A DNA stretch of 64,000 nucleotides from Sphingobium sp. Z007 (GCF_900013425.1 NZ_FBXK01000005.1:1240001-1304000); one strand, 5' to 3'. Positions 8,801 through 15,911 are shown, numbered from the stretch's first letter. Made by a program: numbers and translations. The notes: generated by a model from the letters alone, not told the origin.

Positions 8801-9697
8801 TTTGCGATGCTCGGCCACAAATTCGGCGATCAGGCCCGCCTCTACCTACCCTGGATTTTGAACAACGCTTGGGGTGAGGCTGGCGAATTTGCATCGCGCG
8901 GCGCGGCTTGGAAATACATGCACGCCGCTCTCGCGTGGAAAACCGGATCCAGCAATTCGAGCAGGCTCTACAGCCGTGCGGAGATTCTGGATTGGGTCGT
9001 CTTCGACTTTGAGAGTTTCTACGATGCTTTCTGGGACAGCACACCGGGCTTCCTCAATCCGCCAGCCAATGTCATCGGCGGCGGCAACAATGCGATTTTC
9101 GCTGGCGCGCAACGCTTCGGCCCATGTCTCTGGAGCGATGATTATGGCCTTTGGCAACACGACTTCATGATTGGCTACTGGATGAGTGCGCTTCACGCGG
9201 CTGAAAAGCTGGGCTTCAATCAGGCACTCCGTGATGCATCGCCCAAGGCAAAGGCTGTCGTGGATTGGCTCATCACCATGCACCAAAAGCGCATTACCGG
9301 CAGGATCAACGGCGGTATGGAGGTCAACAGCGTCGATATTGAATATACGCTGCCCCTGTGGACCCCTCAGATGATCGCCGCAGCCGGTGGCAATGTCTCG
9401 GCCCTGCCCCAGACTTATGCTGCTGTGGCAACCGCACAGGGCAGCAGCAAGGCTCCTAATTGGGATACGTGGAGCGGCGGCAGCCGTGACGGACAGGCCA
9501 TGGATCAGCTACTTGCCGGTCCCTCGTTGCTTCTCGATATGGGCCGCACTGACAGCGCGCTTGTGACCGCCGAGACAACCGCTCTTGGATATCGCCAGAG
9601 CAAAATCGACAGTGAAATTGCCAAGGGCGCGCAGAACGCTGGCAGTGGCTGGTTCTATTATCATCAGACCACGAACAACCCGCCAAGAAAGCCCTGA
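5870..9697 (+). CDS. Large tail fibre / tailspike, possible polysaccharide-degrading receptor-binding protein
   Basis: This 1275-residue protein has a GGCGGGAG ribosome site and ATG 5870. Residues 1-75 are a small beta module opening with Gly-Thr-Val-Ser-Val, typical of phage fibre N-termini that attach to the tail. A helix follows (about 80-145), then beta-rich and lectin-like stretches to about 600. Residues about 850-1275 turn helical and aromatic, with Trp, Tyr and His in motifs such as HQFPHWGSLMWQSPEF, resembling an alpha/alpha-barrel carbohydrate-active domain. I see no certain catalytic pair. Sphingomonads make sphingan capsules, so a depolymerase spike is plausible but inferred. Confidence 0.65.
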   Translation: MDFEFDTAGTVSVANGSTEVIGTGTNWVANYPGLELNIDGLNYPVRSVNSKSSITLVHPFPGQTMANKAYTIVPVHPNPNTVTQSVTTMIEKSADLYERALDIIENGVDGGDSAYETAVKNGFVGTEQRWLDSLKGRDGSQVGLGAVVNIKEVAPIPPGASGYQLIVPVTVGDPPMNLTQTAQVIIPTDKPDSGIAIWAKSTTSGLAVVLGLVNAPIPLPPGSDEELDLSGSGTIYGDPGTIFPLGIYLAGSTANFTLTAPSGFPLRIERRNDITVPVASGWTITNAGSPWPVSGDAVGTSNALYKRVYGSTDGSAMTNGRLRLMKGVYLITDPLGLTFKQTTDDGTTQAPPSIRMTFNGVVNEEYPILATMYEYNVGKFELRRHWAGSSTLVVTIGRGNSETQIVSADDPAFAAGSLKSLSVEFIDNVGGPGGTVRFYSNGVQIGPDQTSEVKLRVTPAMCLECNSSGNNTSDSQNNLEVASLNVAYGRPDVQSSYDVAASGPISAADLQMLCVDARGFTASQAPVTIRYQAAGQDPYDLEVVVGDMIVPTGRAYKVVLQDWSSGEGINHPNELIMTRPAAQNCRFEDSILYGAQAPWTEVLPKGAVPNIGGINYYCEGIRMGTYVQFQLGYDWDTATMPSNPFGDPQGKNSYMVPHKWLIYDIEGNLLGRIEQPNGQPLNTAASPVSWSGTLDGRGNPMVTAANKWYPKGTVRSGIIWRSHAEPPAYSQEDIWNRVPTYDLAVPFGSQGAASVNGGDLRAGTGEQLNGFANYRWMPWESSTYNDLITAGQNTLNPWTFGSDQNGMVPNASVWLKYTPFNQMGRSPITGPGGVRDDRQIMAEPVARYARDVTLKRPHDNRDMKQIALDYLTGYASDPFHCFENGRLTPLFKGDARRNITLRNHYYGGGESGTPSERAYYIQGGRPYEFVTANNPLRVQVPYGGSASDKPYFGTNQIDQDHAHQFPHWGSLMWQSPEFAMLGHKFGDQARLYLPWILNNAWGEAGEFASRGAAWKYMHAALAWKTGSSNSSRLYSRAEILDWVVFDFESFYDAFWDSTPGFLNPPANVIGGGNNAIFAGAQRFGPCLWSDDYGLWQHDFMIGYWMSALHAAEKLGFNQALRDASPKAKAVVDWLITMHQKRITGRINGGMEVNSVDIEYTLPLWTPQMIAAAGGNVSALPQTYAAVATAQGSSKAPNWDTWSGGSRDGQAMDQLLAGPSLLLDMGRTDSALVTAETTALGYRQSKIDSEIAKGAQNAGSGWFYYHQTTNNPPRKP

Positions 9698-9709
9698 CCT
9701 CTCCGACTG

Positions 9710-9749
9710 GTGCCTCCCGCTAAATATCGGAAACGATATCGGGAGGCAC
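9710..9749 (+). promoter_or_regulatory. TAAATATC leader hairpin, copy C (longest stem)
   Basis: TAAATATC is at 9721-9728. The inner stem is ATATCG-GAAA-CGATAT (9724-9739), closed by a GNRA loop. A perfect 10-bp outer stem pairs GTGCCTCCCG (9710-9719) with CGGGAGGCAC (9740-9749), leaving only CTAA as a bulge. The 3' strand contains GGGAGG, the ribosome binding site for GTG 9755. No U-run follows, so an ordinary terminator is unlikely. Confidence 0.65.
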
Positions 9750-9754
9750 TTAGA

Positions 9755-10105
9755 GTGGCAGTCAATAAACCAATCACAATAAGCTATGCCACTCCTGCAT
9801 CTGATGATGCAGTATCGTTCAATACCATCTGGGTTATCACTCTTAATGGCGTCTCTCCAACCGGAAGTCCGGTTGAAGCATATCTCAGCATTTCACAGAA
9901 TCATCGCCGCAAGCTGCTGCTCAGCTTGGAGAATGGTCTGACGTGGAATGATACCGACAAGTCGGTTCACGTCCTCATCCGCAACGGCCAGCTATCTTTC
10001 ATCCGCGACGATAGCGAGATGGGCTACGAATTCTGGATTGTCTGGGACAACACAAATCTACAGCGCATTGCTTATGGAACCGTAACAGCGGTCAGGGTGG
10101 ACTAA
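9755..10105 (+). CDS. Phage fibre-region protein, 116 aa
   Basis: I place the start at GTG 9755, behind GGGAGG at 9741-9746. An in-frame upstream ATG-like start would put coding sequence through the strong hairpin and lacks a ribosome site. The 116-residue product is soluble and beta-rich, with an aromatic C-terminal third. No family is recognised. It is coupled to the collagen-like fibre gene by a TAATG overlap. It may be a trimerisation or attachment domain protein for the fibre; that is context only. Confidence 0.5.
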   Translation: MAVNKPITISYATPASDDAVSFNTIWVITLNGVSPTGSPVEAYLSISQNHRRKLLLSLENGLTWNDTDKSVHVLIRNGQLSFIRDDSEMGYEFWIVWDNTNLQRIAYGTVTAVRVD

Positions 10106-11826
10106 TGGCACAAGAAGTCGGGATTACCGAACTCGCCGCACAGGCTGAAATTGAAATCATCGACGTTGATAGCGGCTTGGTCGCCATTCCCGGTCCCAAG
10201 GGTGACAAGGGCGATCAGGGCGATGTCGGTCCAGAAGGCCCGCAGGGGGCCGCCGGGCCTGCTGGTCCCGTCGGCGCTGCTGGCGCGAAGGGTGACAAGG
10301 GCGATAAGGGTGACATCGGCAATGCTGGCCCAACTGGTCCCGCTGGTCCGGTCGGACCAACTGGCGCGAAAGGCGATAAAGGCGACACTGGCGAGCGTGG
10401 CCCGCAAGGTGTGATAGGACCAACGGGACCGACTGGCCCCAAAGGTGACAAAGGCGACACGGGCGCGGCTTCGACCATTGCCGGACCAACCGGCCCCATG
10501 GGGCCGCAAGGTGCAAAGGGTGACAAAGGTGATCGCGGCGATACCGGCCTGACTGGCCCGCAAGGTCCGAAAGGTGAAACGGGCGCGACTGGCCCTGCTG
10601 GTGCTGCCTCTACGGTGCCCGGTCCTAAGGGCGATACCGGCGAACGCGGACCTCAGGGCGAAACTGGCCCGACCGGCGCAGCGTCCACCATTCCCGGCCC
10701 ACAGGGTCCAAAGGGCGACAAGGGCGATACCGGGCCAGCGGGCGCACCTGGCACTCCCGGTCCTGCTGGCACCGACGTTGCCGACTTCTATTTTGAGGAT
10801 GGAACGGTCAAGCTGGAGATGAGCAATGGCTCAGTCTGGGAAGCGTTTATCCCGGCTGGCGATGGCGGTTCAGGCACTCCCGGCCAAGATGGCGTCGGCG
10901 TCGTCAGCGTCACCATTGATAGCAACGGCCACCTCATCGTCACTCTTAGTGACGGCAATGTAATCGACGCTGGGTTGGCGAAAGGTGCAGATGGCGCGGT
11001 GGGTGCGACAGGCCCAAAGGGCGATATCGGCGCTACGGGCATCGGCGTTCCGGCTGGGGGTTCAACGGGTCAGATTCTCCGCAAGACCAACAGCAGCGAC
11101 TACAACACGTCATGGGTCACGCTGAACGGCATCCCCACGGGCGGCACTACCGGGCAGGTTTTGGCCAAAAGCAGCAACACCAACTACGCAGTCGGCTGGG
11201 TTACGCCATCAAGTGGCGGCGGTGGCAGCGGCAAGCCGTGGTATTTCGATGCGCCGCTTGCCAGCACTTTCACGCTCCAGAGCGGCAATGCCGTCCAGCT
11301 TTCGTTGACCGACGATGCTGACGCTGGATTGCTGGTGAAGAGCGGTGCGAGTGCGACCGGCGATATCAGCCGCGTGGCCTACAGGACGCTGACCAACAAA
11401 GCGCTGGATTGGGATATCGTGATCCGCGCCCCGATCATCATGAACGATGCCGATTATCGCAAGGGCGGCCTAATGGTTATGGATAGCACGACCAACAGGC
11501 ACATCATCTGCGGCCAGATGAACGAGTATCAGCCGTTTGGGGTAATCAAATTCACGGGAATGACCGGCGGCTATAACGGCTCGATTGCTGCTCAGGTGTT
11601 CAAGTCTCAGCCGACTTTCTATCGCGCGGCCTGTGTGGGTTCGACCCTGACATTCTACGTCAGCCAATGCGGCAAAAACTGGCTGCAAGTCGGCACGACC
11701 GCAATTGGCGATGCCTTTGGCGCAAGGCCGGACAGGATCGGCGTCGGCTTCAACATCAGCACGAGCGATCCACTACAGGCGTCGATGACCGTCGATTGCT
11801 TCAAGCTCACTGGCCCGGCTGTTTAA
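10105..11826 (+). CDS. Collagen-like phage tail fibre
   Basis: This 573-residue protein carries about 190 residues of Gly-X-Y triplets (roughly residues 28-225), dominated by GPKGDKGD and GPTGP units, so a collagen-type triple helix is expected. Three short breaks have the form Gly-Ala-Ala-Ser-Thr. A beta region follows. Two copies of a Gly-Gly-(S/T)-Thr-Gly-Gln-(I/V)-Leu motif (about 315-370), common in phage fibres, come next. The C-terminal 190 residues look like a jelly-roll (concanavalin or DUF1349-like) lectin domain. It is coupled to the gene before it. The role is a slender side or tip fibre for adsorption. Confidence 0.8.
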   Translation: MAQEVGITELAAQAEIEIIDVDSGLVAIPGPKGDKGDQGDVGPEGPQGAAGPAGPVGAAGAKGDKGDKGDIGNAGPTGPAGPVGPTGAKGDKGDTGERGPQGVIGPTGPTGPKGDKGDTGAASTIAGPTGPMGPQGAKGDKGDRGDTGLTGPQGPKGETGATGPAGAASTVPGPKGDTGERGPQGETGPTGAASTIPGPQGPKGDKGDTGPAGAPGTPGPAGTDVADFYFEDGTVKLEMSNGSVWEAFIPAGDGGSGTPGQDGVGVVSVTIDSNGHLIVTLSDGNVIDAGLAKGADGAVGATGPKGDIGATGIGVPAGGSTGQILRKTNSSDYNTSWVTLNGIPTGGTTGQVLAKSSNTNYAVGWVTPSSGGGGSGKPWYFDAPLASTFTLQSGNAVQLSLTDDADAGLLVKSGASATGDISRVAYRTLTNKALDWDIVIRAPIIMNDADYRKGGLMVMDSTTNRHIICGQMNEYQPFGVIKFTGMTGGYNGSIAAQVFKSQPTFYRAACVGSTLTFYVSQCGKNWLQVGTTAIGDAFGARPDRIGVGFNISTSDPLQASMTVDCFKLTGPAV

Positions 11827-11858
11827 GGGTCTGCAAAAGGTAGGAGGCATGGTCGCAC

Positions 11859-12050
11859 ATGGCAAAAATAAAGAAGACTGCCGAGGAAGGCAGCATCGGT
11901 TTCAAGCAGGCGGCGCAGGTTGCGCTTTTCATTGTGCGGAATTGGAAGATCATATCGACCGCGCTTGCTGTCTTCATTCCGGCCACAGCCGCTTTGACCG
12001 GCAAGCTACAGCCCGTGGCTGATGCAATTGCGATTGCGAACCCCCTGTGA
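11859..12050 (+). CDS. Small single-pass membrane protein, phage lysis-region candidate
   Basis: The 63-residue protein has a basic, Lys-rich N-terminus and one hydrophobic segment (about residues 30-50). GGAGG lies about 12 bases before ATG 11859. Its TGA overlaps the next ATG (TGATG at 12048-12052), so it is coupled to a second small membrane protein. Such pairs next to fibre genes are often holins and accessory lysis proteins. No endolysin is visible in the window, so the lysis role is tentative. Confidence 0.45.
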   Translation: MAKIKKTAEEGSIGFKQAAQVALFIVRNWKIISTALAVFIPATAALTGKLQPVADAIAIANPL

Positions 12051-12391
12051 TGGCAGTCGTAGTGGATCAGGAAATGCGCGATCTTCTCATTCGTCTGGAC
12101 CAACGGGTCGATGACGGGTTCAAGAATATCAACGCCAAGCTGGATGAGATGAACCGACGCGCGGACGGGCATGAGACGCGCATACGATCGTTGGAAGACT
12201 GGCGAACCGAGGTCCGGGGCAATGCCAAGGGCATAACGGTCGGCTGGAAAGTCGGATCAATCCTTGTTGGAGCGTTAGCGGGCATCGTGGGCTATATGGG
12301 TTTTCAGGTAGCGCTCGTGCCTAAAAAGGCAGAAGTGAAAACTGAAACCACGATCGAGCGAAGCATCACCGTTCCCGCTAAAGCCCATTAA
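12050..12391 (+). CDS. Membrane-anchored coiled-coil protein, XhlA-like
   Basis: The start is ATG 12050, overlapping the upstream stop; GTG 12047 is an alternative. The 113-residue product has an amphipathic coiled coil (about residues 5-50), a Trp-containing linker and one strong membrane segment (about 65-90), then a charged tail. This order resembles haemolysin XhlA-type phage proteins, membrane-associated partners of holins in PBSX-like cassettes. The family call is by architecture only. Confidence 0.5.
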   Translation: MAVVVDQEMRDLLIRLDQRVDDGFKNINAKLDEMNRRADGHETRIRSLEDWRTEVRGNAKGITVGWKVGSILVGALAGIVGYMGFQVALVPKKAEVKTETTIERSITVPAKAH

Positions 12392-12433
12392 TCTCGTAAC
12401 CTGGCGCTAACGTCCTGACCTTACAGGGGTGTA

Positions 12434-12808
12434 ATGGCTATCATCGGTTTGATCGCAGTGCTGCTCGTCGGCGCATACACGACAGCGTATCTTTGGGATC
12501 ATGGGCTTCATCCCCGAACTCGTGGCTCCATGAGGTATCAACGACGAAAAGCTAATCATCGTGGCGTTGGATTTAACGACGTGTCGGTAAATGCGCGCAA
12601 TGATAGGCATCCGATCCCTAAGCCGCGTCACGGCACGCATCTCGAAACTCTGAATCGAGGCGTGTCCCTGACGCTGCTTTTGATTGTCGGTGTGCCAGCC
12701 GTTGTGATCGCTGGTCTGCTCATGCTTTATACCCCCGAATTTGGCTGGCCTCTCGCTCTGGTCATATTTTTCTCGACTGGATGGCTGATCTATCTCCGTA
12801 AGGTATAG
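12434..12808 (+). CDS. Integral membrane protein of unknown function, 124 aa
   Basis: The 124-residue protein has an N-terminal membrane segment (about 1-20), a basic Arg/His/Asn-rich loop (about 25-75) and two further segments (about 77-120), ending in Arg-Lys-Val. A CAGGGG ribosome site precedes ATG 12434. I recognise no family. Its place after the fibre and XhlA-like genes makes a holin-like or superinfection-exclusion role possible, without direct support. Confidence 0.45.
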   Translation: MAIIGLIAVLLVGAYTTAYLWDHGLHPRTRGSMRYQRRKANHRGVGFNDVSVNARNDRHPIPKPRHGTHLETLNRGVSLTLLLIVGVPAVVIAGLLMLYTPEFGWPLALVIFFSTGWLIYLRKV

Positions 12809-12848
12809 TTAGGCCACGAATAGTGGTGGTGCTCATGGGAGTAAGGTC

Positions 12849-13061
12849 GTGCCAATGGGATCGCGACATGATGAGACAGGTTGGCTGAATGAGCAGAACG
12901 GCCAACTCATATTGCGACGGGGCGATGGGGGCCGCTGGCGCTTGGAAACTGGCCTAATACTCGGCTGGAAAACCCGAAAGCTAATCGGAAAACGGGTTCG
13001 CGTTCTGGGTATAAGGTGCGAATTCGATATGCTCGATGTGCAGGAACTCGAACCAGTTTGA
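12849..13061 (+). CDS. DUF5818-like small protein
   Basis: This 70-residue basic protein has a Gly-Ser-Arg-His-Asp-Glu-Thr-Gly-Trp-Leu opening and ends in a Val-Arg-Val-Leu-Gly segment followed by Phe-Asp-Met-Leu-Asp-Val. That pattern matches small sphingomonad proteins annotated DUF5818, from memory and without a search. The start may be GTG 12849 or ATG 12855. It converges tail to tail with the minus-strand gene ending at 13064. A short stem CCAC/GTGG lies between it and the previous gene. The function is unknown; the family is frequent in accessory regions. Confidence 0.5.
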   Translation: MPMGSRHDETGWLNEQNGQLILRRGDGGRWRLETGLILGWKTRKLIGKRVRVLGIRCEFDMLDVQELEPV

Positions 13062-13063
13062 AT

Positions 13064-13456
13064 CTATGCTCGGCCCGCAAATGTCAGCTTGAATAAAGCC
13101 GCCATATCGTCTGCATTTTCCACGGTGATTTTCACGTCCGCTGGCACTGCATTTGCAAATCCCACGGTAGCAAACGGGTTGACGTCGTAGGCGACGTCTT
13201 GCTTGGTCAGCCATATTGCAGGTTCGCTTTTGTAGGCCAGCTTCAACGCCTCCAACTGCAACGCTTGTCGATATGCCGCGTTCCACTGGCCCTTTTTGTA
13301 GGTGGATAGTCCATCAAGATCACCAACATCATCATGCCCCAGAGCCAGCCAAGCACGGAATTGCGCGTTAGCGTCGGAATAGTCCTCCGCCTCAACTTGC
13401 AACCAGAATACCTGATGACCGGAGCGGCTCATCGCAGTGTCATGGATCACATTCAT
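13064..13456 (-). CDS. Hypothetical phage protein, 130 aa
   Basis: The 130-residue soluble protein overlaps the stop of its upstream partner by four bases (13453-13456), so the two form a coupled minus-strand pair against the direction of the tail operon. It is rich in Ala, Asp and aromatic residues. A helical centre (about 55-85) is followed by a beta-rich end. No motif is recognised. The arrangement suggests an early or lysogeny-side transcript. Confidence 0.5.
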   Translation of the reverse strand: MNVIHDTAMSRSGHQVFWLQVEAEDYSDANAQFRAWLALGHDDVGDLDGLSTYKKGQWNAAYRQALQLEALKLAYKSEPAIWLTKQDVAYDVNPFATVGFANAVPADVKITVENADDMAALFKLTFAGRA

Positions 13457-14028
13457 TTCTGACTACGCGCCGCGTCCAGACGCGCCCATGCGGCATCTTC
13501 GGAGGATTTGCGAGTAGCGGCCTCAGCAGCTTTCTTTGCCGCGATCTGTTGTTTTCTCGCTTCTTTGCGTTCTGAGGTCCACGCGACCTTGCTGCTACCT
13601 TTGGCTGCTGCGCTCATGTTCGCGCGATGCTCGTCCGACTTTGCAACGCCGGATAGCTTGGCCGAGATAGCTGCCTTGTGATCGTCACGAAGAGTGTCGC
13701 CCGACTGCGGCAGATTGATCGTTGCGCTTTTCTGGCGCGAGCAGATAGTTGCCGTGTCTTTGTTGAACTGGCCTGTGGATCGAGCAGCATATGATTTCCA
13801 TGTCAGGACAAATGCGAACTTATTGTCCTCATTCTGGAGATAGCGGATGCGGTTGGCGTCAATTGCATCTTGCAGAGTTTTAAGCTGCCTTGGCTCGAAC
13901 AGGTCCAAAAAATCCTGAAATGGCAGATTCACCGTATGGCCAGCAGCAGCCTGCTTTCCCGTTGATGTCGAGTGCCAGGATTTCAAATAGGCCAACAGCT
14001 TTGGCGATATGTTGAGAATACTATTCAT
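13453..14028 (-). CDS. Protein with NUMOD3-like DNA-binding repeats, 191 aa
   Basis: I choose ATG at 14028, behind CTGGAG; a start further upstream would read through the stable leader hairpin. The 191-residue protein has an N-terminal helical domain of about 100 residues. Next comes a segment resembling two NUMOD3 units (Asp-Asp-His-Lys-Ala-Ala-Ile-Ser and Asp-Glu-His-Arg-Ala-Asn-Met-Ser), a basic helix and an Ala/Lys-rich tail. NUMOD3 units are DNA-binding helices of phage homing endonucleases. I see no GIY-YIG or HNH motif, so a free-standing DNA-binding protein is more likely. Confidence 0.5.
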   Translation of the reverse strand: MNSILNISPKLLAYLKSWHSTSTGKQAAAGHTVNLPFQDFLDLFEPRQLKTLQDAIDANRIRYLQNEDNKFAFVLTWKSYAARSTGQFNKDTATICSRQKSATINLPQSGDTLRDDHKAAISAKLSGVAKSDEHRANMSAAAKGSSKVAWTSERKEARKQQIAAKKAAEAATRKSSEDAAWARLDAARSQK

Positions 14029-14144
14029 GTCGTGCTCCAGATAAATGAACCCCCGGAGAGCACGACCAATCCGGGGGTTCGACAGGTTCACCGATTGCTA
14101 CGATGGCCTGTAAAACTGATACGAAACGCTATCGTGTCGTGCTC
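14029..14144 (-). promoter_or_regulatory. Candidate cis-regulatory RNA: stem-loop, pseudoknot and competing strand
   Basis: On the minus strand a 10-bp stem AACCCCCGGA/TCCGGGGGTT (14049-14080) closes a 12-base loop. The loop contains GTCGTGCTC (14058-14066), fully complementary over 9 bases to GAGCACGAC at 14029-14037, which abuts the start codon and overlaps the GGAG ribosome site. A second GAGCACGAC lies upstream at 14136-14144 and could compete for the same loop. The first pairing would be an H-type pseudoknot blocking initiation, as in several translational riboswitches and the phage T4 gene 32 leader. Function is inferred from base-pairing only. Confidence 0.55.
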
Positions 14145-14230
14145 TGCGTTCGATCTATTTATCTGTTTCTGGTATATCTGGGCACTTATGCTACTATGTC
14201 CATCATACTGCCTGAGCGGTTATCTCGTCT

Positions 14231-14334
14231 ATATACCTATCCAATAGAATAGGTATATATAGTATTAAGTAGGTGATCGGCTTTGAGATAAGCGATAAAC
14301 CAATAGAATAGGTATATTACTCTGTAGAGTAATA
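14231..14334. repeat. AT-rich repeat and palindrome block between divergent genes
   Basis: An 18-base direct repeat CCAATAGAATAGGTATAT occurs at 14241-14258 and 14300-14317. The first copy is the right half of an inverted repeat, ATATACCTAT (14231-14240) with ATAGGTATAT (14249-14258). The second runs into another inverted repeat, TATTACTC-TGTA-GAGTAATA (14315-14334), followed by six C. The block lies between the divergent genes ending at 14028 and starting at 15004. It has the look of an operator, promoter or replication-initiator site; which one is not clear. Confidence 0.6.
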
Positions 14335-14340
14335 CCCCCC

Positions 14341-15003
14341 CATCCCATTGGCCTATCCCTCATCCCAAATCCAATCAGTAGCCCCACGCGGTTTCCCGCG
14401 TCCTCCGGGCTGTTCAGCCCTTCAGACGGTGAACCCGCCAGGACAAGTTCCTCCAGAAGCCAGTTCTGGGTGCTTCGCCAGATCAGTAGTCTCCGACGGC
14501 TCAGATGTCCTGCGGACGGCCAGTCGCTTCGCTCCTCCCAGAAAACGATTGATAGAAAGTGGCTGCGCCGAGGAAAGCGCGCCCGTTGAAGCCCGCTAAG
14601 GGTTCGTGCAGGGCCAAAGCCCGCAAAGCGCAGCGCAAGTGCCCACTAAGAGTGATGGCCCGCACAGGTCATCTGAGGGCAGATTTTTAACCATGCCGTC
14701 TAACGCCATTTTTACGCTCAGCGCTCTAGCAGAGGCTTATCGGGAGCAATCCTGATGGCTCTTTGACACTGATATTAAACGACATTCCACAAGAACCATG
14801 GTGTGTAAGCCAGAGTAATAGCTGGCGCAGATTGGGGACAATACCGAACGGGCGTAAGTCCTATCGGCTCCTTTCGCTGAGCACGCGCCGATCCAGCAAC
14901 GGGTCGTCGAGTGGGAGCGAAGCATTCGCTTCGGCTTCAACAACTCGCCGTGGAACAGGAAAATGATTCGCTCTTTCCCGGTGCTTGCAAAAGGAATGTT
15001 ATT
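14341..15003. other. About 660 bases with no convincing gene; possible structured RNA
   Basis: I see no ORF with a ribosome site and plausible codon use on either strand. Many short hairpins are present, for example GCGG/CCGC near 14390, GGGCTG/CAGCCC near 14407-14420, CCAGA/TCTGG near 14453-14468 and AGCGAA/TTCGCT near 14917-14931. Two partly similar segments containing CCCGCTAAG and CCCACTAAG occur near 14592 and 14643, each followed by a GGCC-type element. It could be a long leader of the gene at 15004, a structured non-coding RNA, or decayed genes. Confidence 0.35.
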
Positions 15004-15813
15004 ATGTCGGACGTAAATGCAAACGAAACCATCGTCACCACTCTGAACTATGTTGAGCGGAAAGTAGCTGAGTTCAACGGCCTTCTGGTCAAGGACAATG
15101 AGACCCTGCAAGACTTTCAGGTTCAGGGTTGGTCGGTTCTCTGGAAGCAGTTGGGTCGCGCCTTTGGCGTGGCCAAGCTGATCTTGGATGCAAGCAACGA
15201 GGAAGCCTATCTGGCGACCTTGAAGAACTGCGGCATCAAGGCTGCTGGAGAAAAGTCCAATAAGTGGTTGCCTGTCACGAAGCTGCTGTTCGGCTCGTGG
15301 ACGGATTCAACCGGAACTCTGCAACCGTGGAATTCCGCGCTGAACACTGTTTTCGAGACGGATCGTAGCGCCGAAAAGTATGCCGTGATCTTCAAGCATT
15401 TGGAGGCCAAGGGCATATCGGAGGACGGGGTCTTTAATTATATCAAGGGCTTCGATCATGCCACGCATGGTAAGCACCTCAAGGGGATTGAGGCATCAGA
15501 ACGCGCCAGCAATGGTTCGTCCGGTTCGATCTCCGACGAGCAGGCAATGAACCTCGGTTCGATGACTGACGCCAGCGATGTCTACGTGCTTGATGCCCCT
15601 AGCGATCTGAAAACGGTCGCAATGGGTTCGACGTTCTTCAAAATCGAAGGCGGTAAACTGTATCTGTTCGGGGCAACCCAGATGGAACAGGATGCTTTCG
15701 ACAAGCGGATCGTTGCGCGCGGGAAGAAGCTCTACAACGAGAAAAAGGCACTGGCTGCAAAGTCGGCTACCTTTGACGCCGTAGCAGAACTGATTTCGCG
15801 TAAAGCAGCATAA
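15004..15813 (+). CDS. Hypothetical prophage protein, 269 aa
   Basis: The start at ATG 15004 follows AAAGGA; an upstream in-frame ATG at 14911 has no ribosome site and would add unrelated sequence. The protein has an N-terminal domain of about 175 residues rich in helix and Trp, a Gly/Ser linker (about 178-185), and a C-terminal part ending in a Lys-rich helix. No family is recognised. It is expressed alone, with a gene-free stretch before and a strong terminator after. Such isolated right-arm genes are often lysogeny or early functions. Confidence 0.55.
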   Translation: MSDVNANETIVTTLNYVERKVAEFNGLLVKDNETLQDFQVQGWSVLWKQLGRAFGVAKLILDASNEEAYLATLKNCGIKAAGEKSNKWLPVTKLLFGSWTDSTGTLQPWNSALNTVFETDRSAEKYAVIFKHLEAKGISEDGVFNYIKGFDHATHGKHLKGIEASERASNGSSGSISDEQAMNLGSMTDASDVYVLDAPSDLKTVAMGSTFFKIEGGKLYLFGATQMEQDAFDKRIVARGKKLYNEKKALAAKSATFDAVAELISRKAA

Positions 15814-15819
15814 AGAGCA

Positions 15820-15855
15820 AAAAGCCCCAGCCGGGTCATACTGGCTGGGGCTTTT
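15820..15855 (+). terminator. Rho-independent terminator after the 269-aa gene
   Basis: AAAAGCCCCAGCC (15820-15832) pairs with GGCTGGGGCTTTT (15843-15855) across a 10-base loop. The stem is GC-rich, symmetrical in A and T at its base, and ends in four T. It follows the stop at 15813 by a few bases. The symmetry would allow it to act in both directions. Confidence 0.85.
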
Positions 15856-15911
15856 CTGCGTCTGAGTGATATTGCTAGTCCCGGCCCGTTTCAGGGCAAT
15901 TTCTCCAAAAT

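Noticed and set aside
10157..10526. Pro/Gly-rich reading frames antisense to the collagen-like fibre
   Set aside because: They are mirror products of the Gly-X-Y codon repeats, with no ribosome site or independent support.
14049..14080. The GC-rich stem as an ordinary terminator of a plus-strand transcript
   Set aside because: No T-run follows on the plus strand. On the minus strand the stem lies just before a ribosome site and start codon, so a leader role fits better, though attenuation is not excluded.
14560..14740. Short matches to conserved RNase P RNA blocks (GAGGAAAG, TAAGAG, AGAGGCTTAT) in the gene-free stretch
   Set aside because: The blocks are far too close together, the core helices cannot be formed, and the specific neighbouring bases differ. 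The resemblance is probably chance.
14911..15003. N-terminal extension of the 269-aa protein from ATG 14911
   Set aside because: No ribosome binding site stands before 14911, while AAAGGA precedes ATG 15004.
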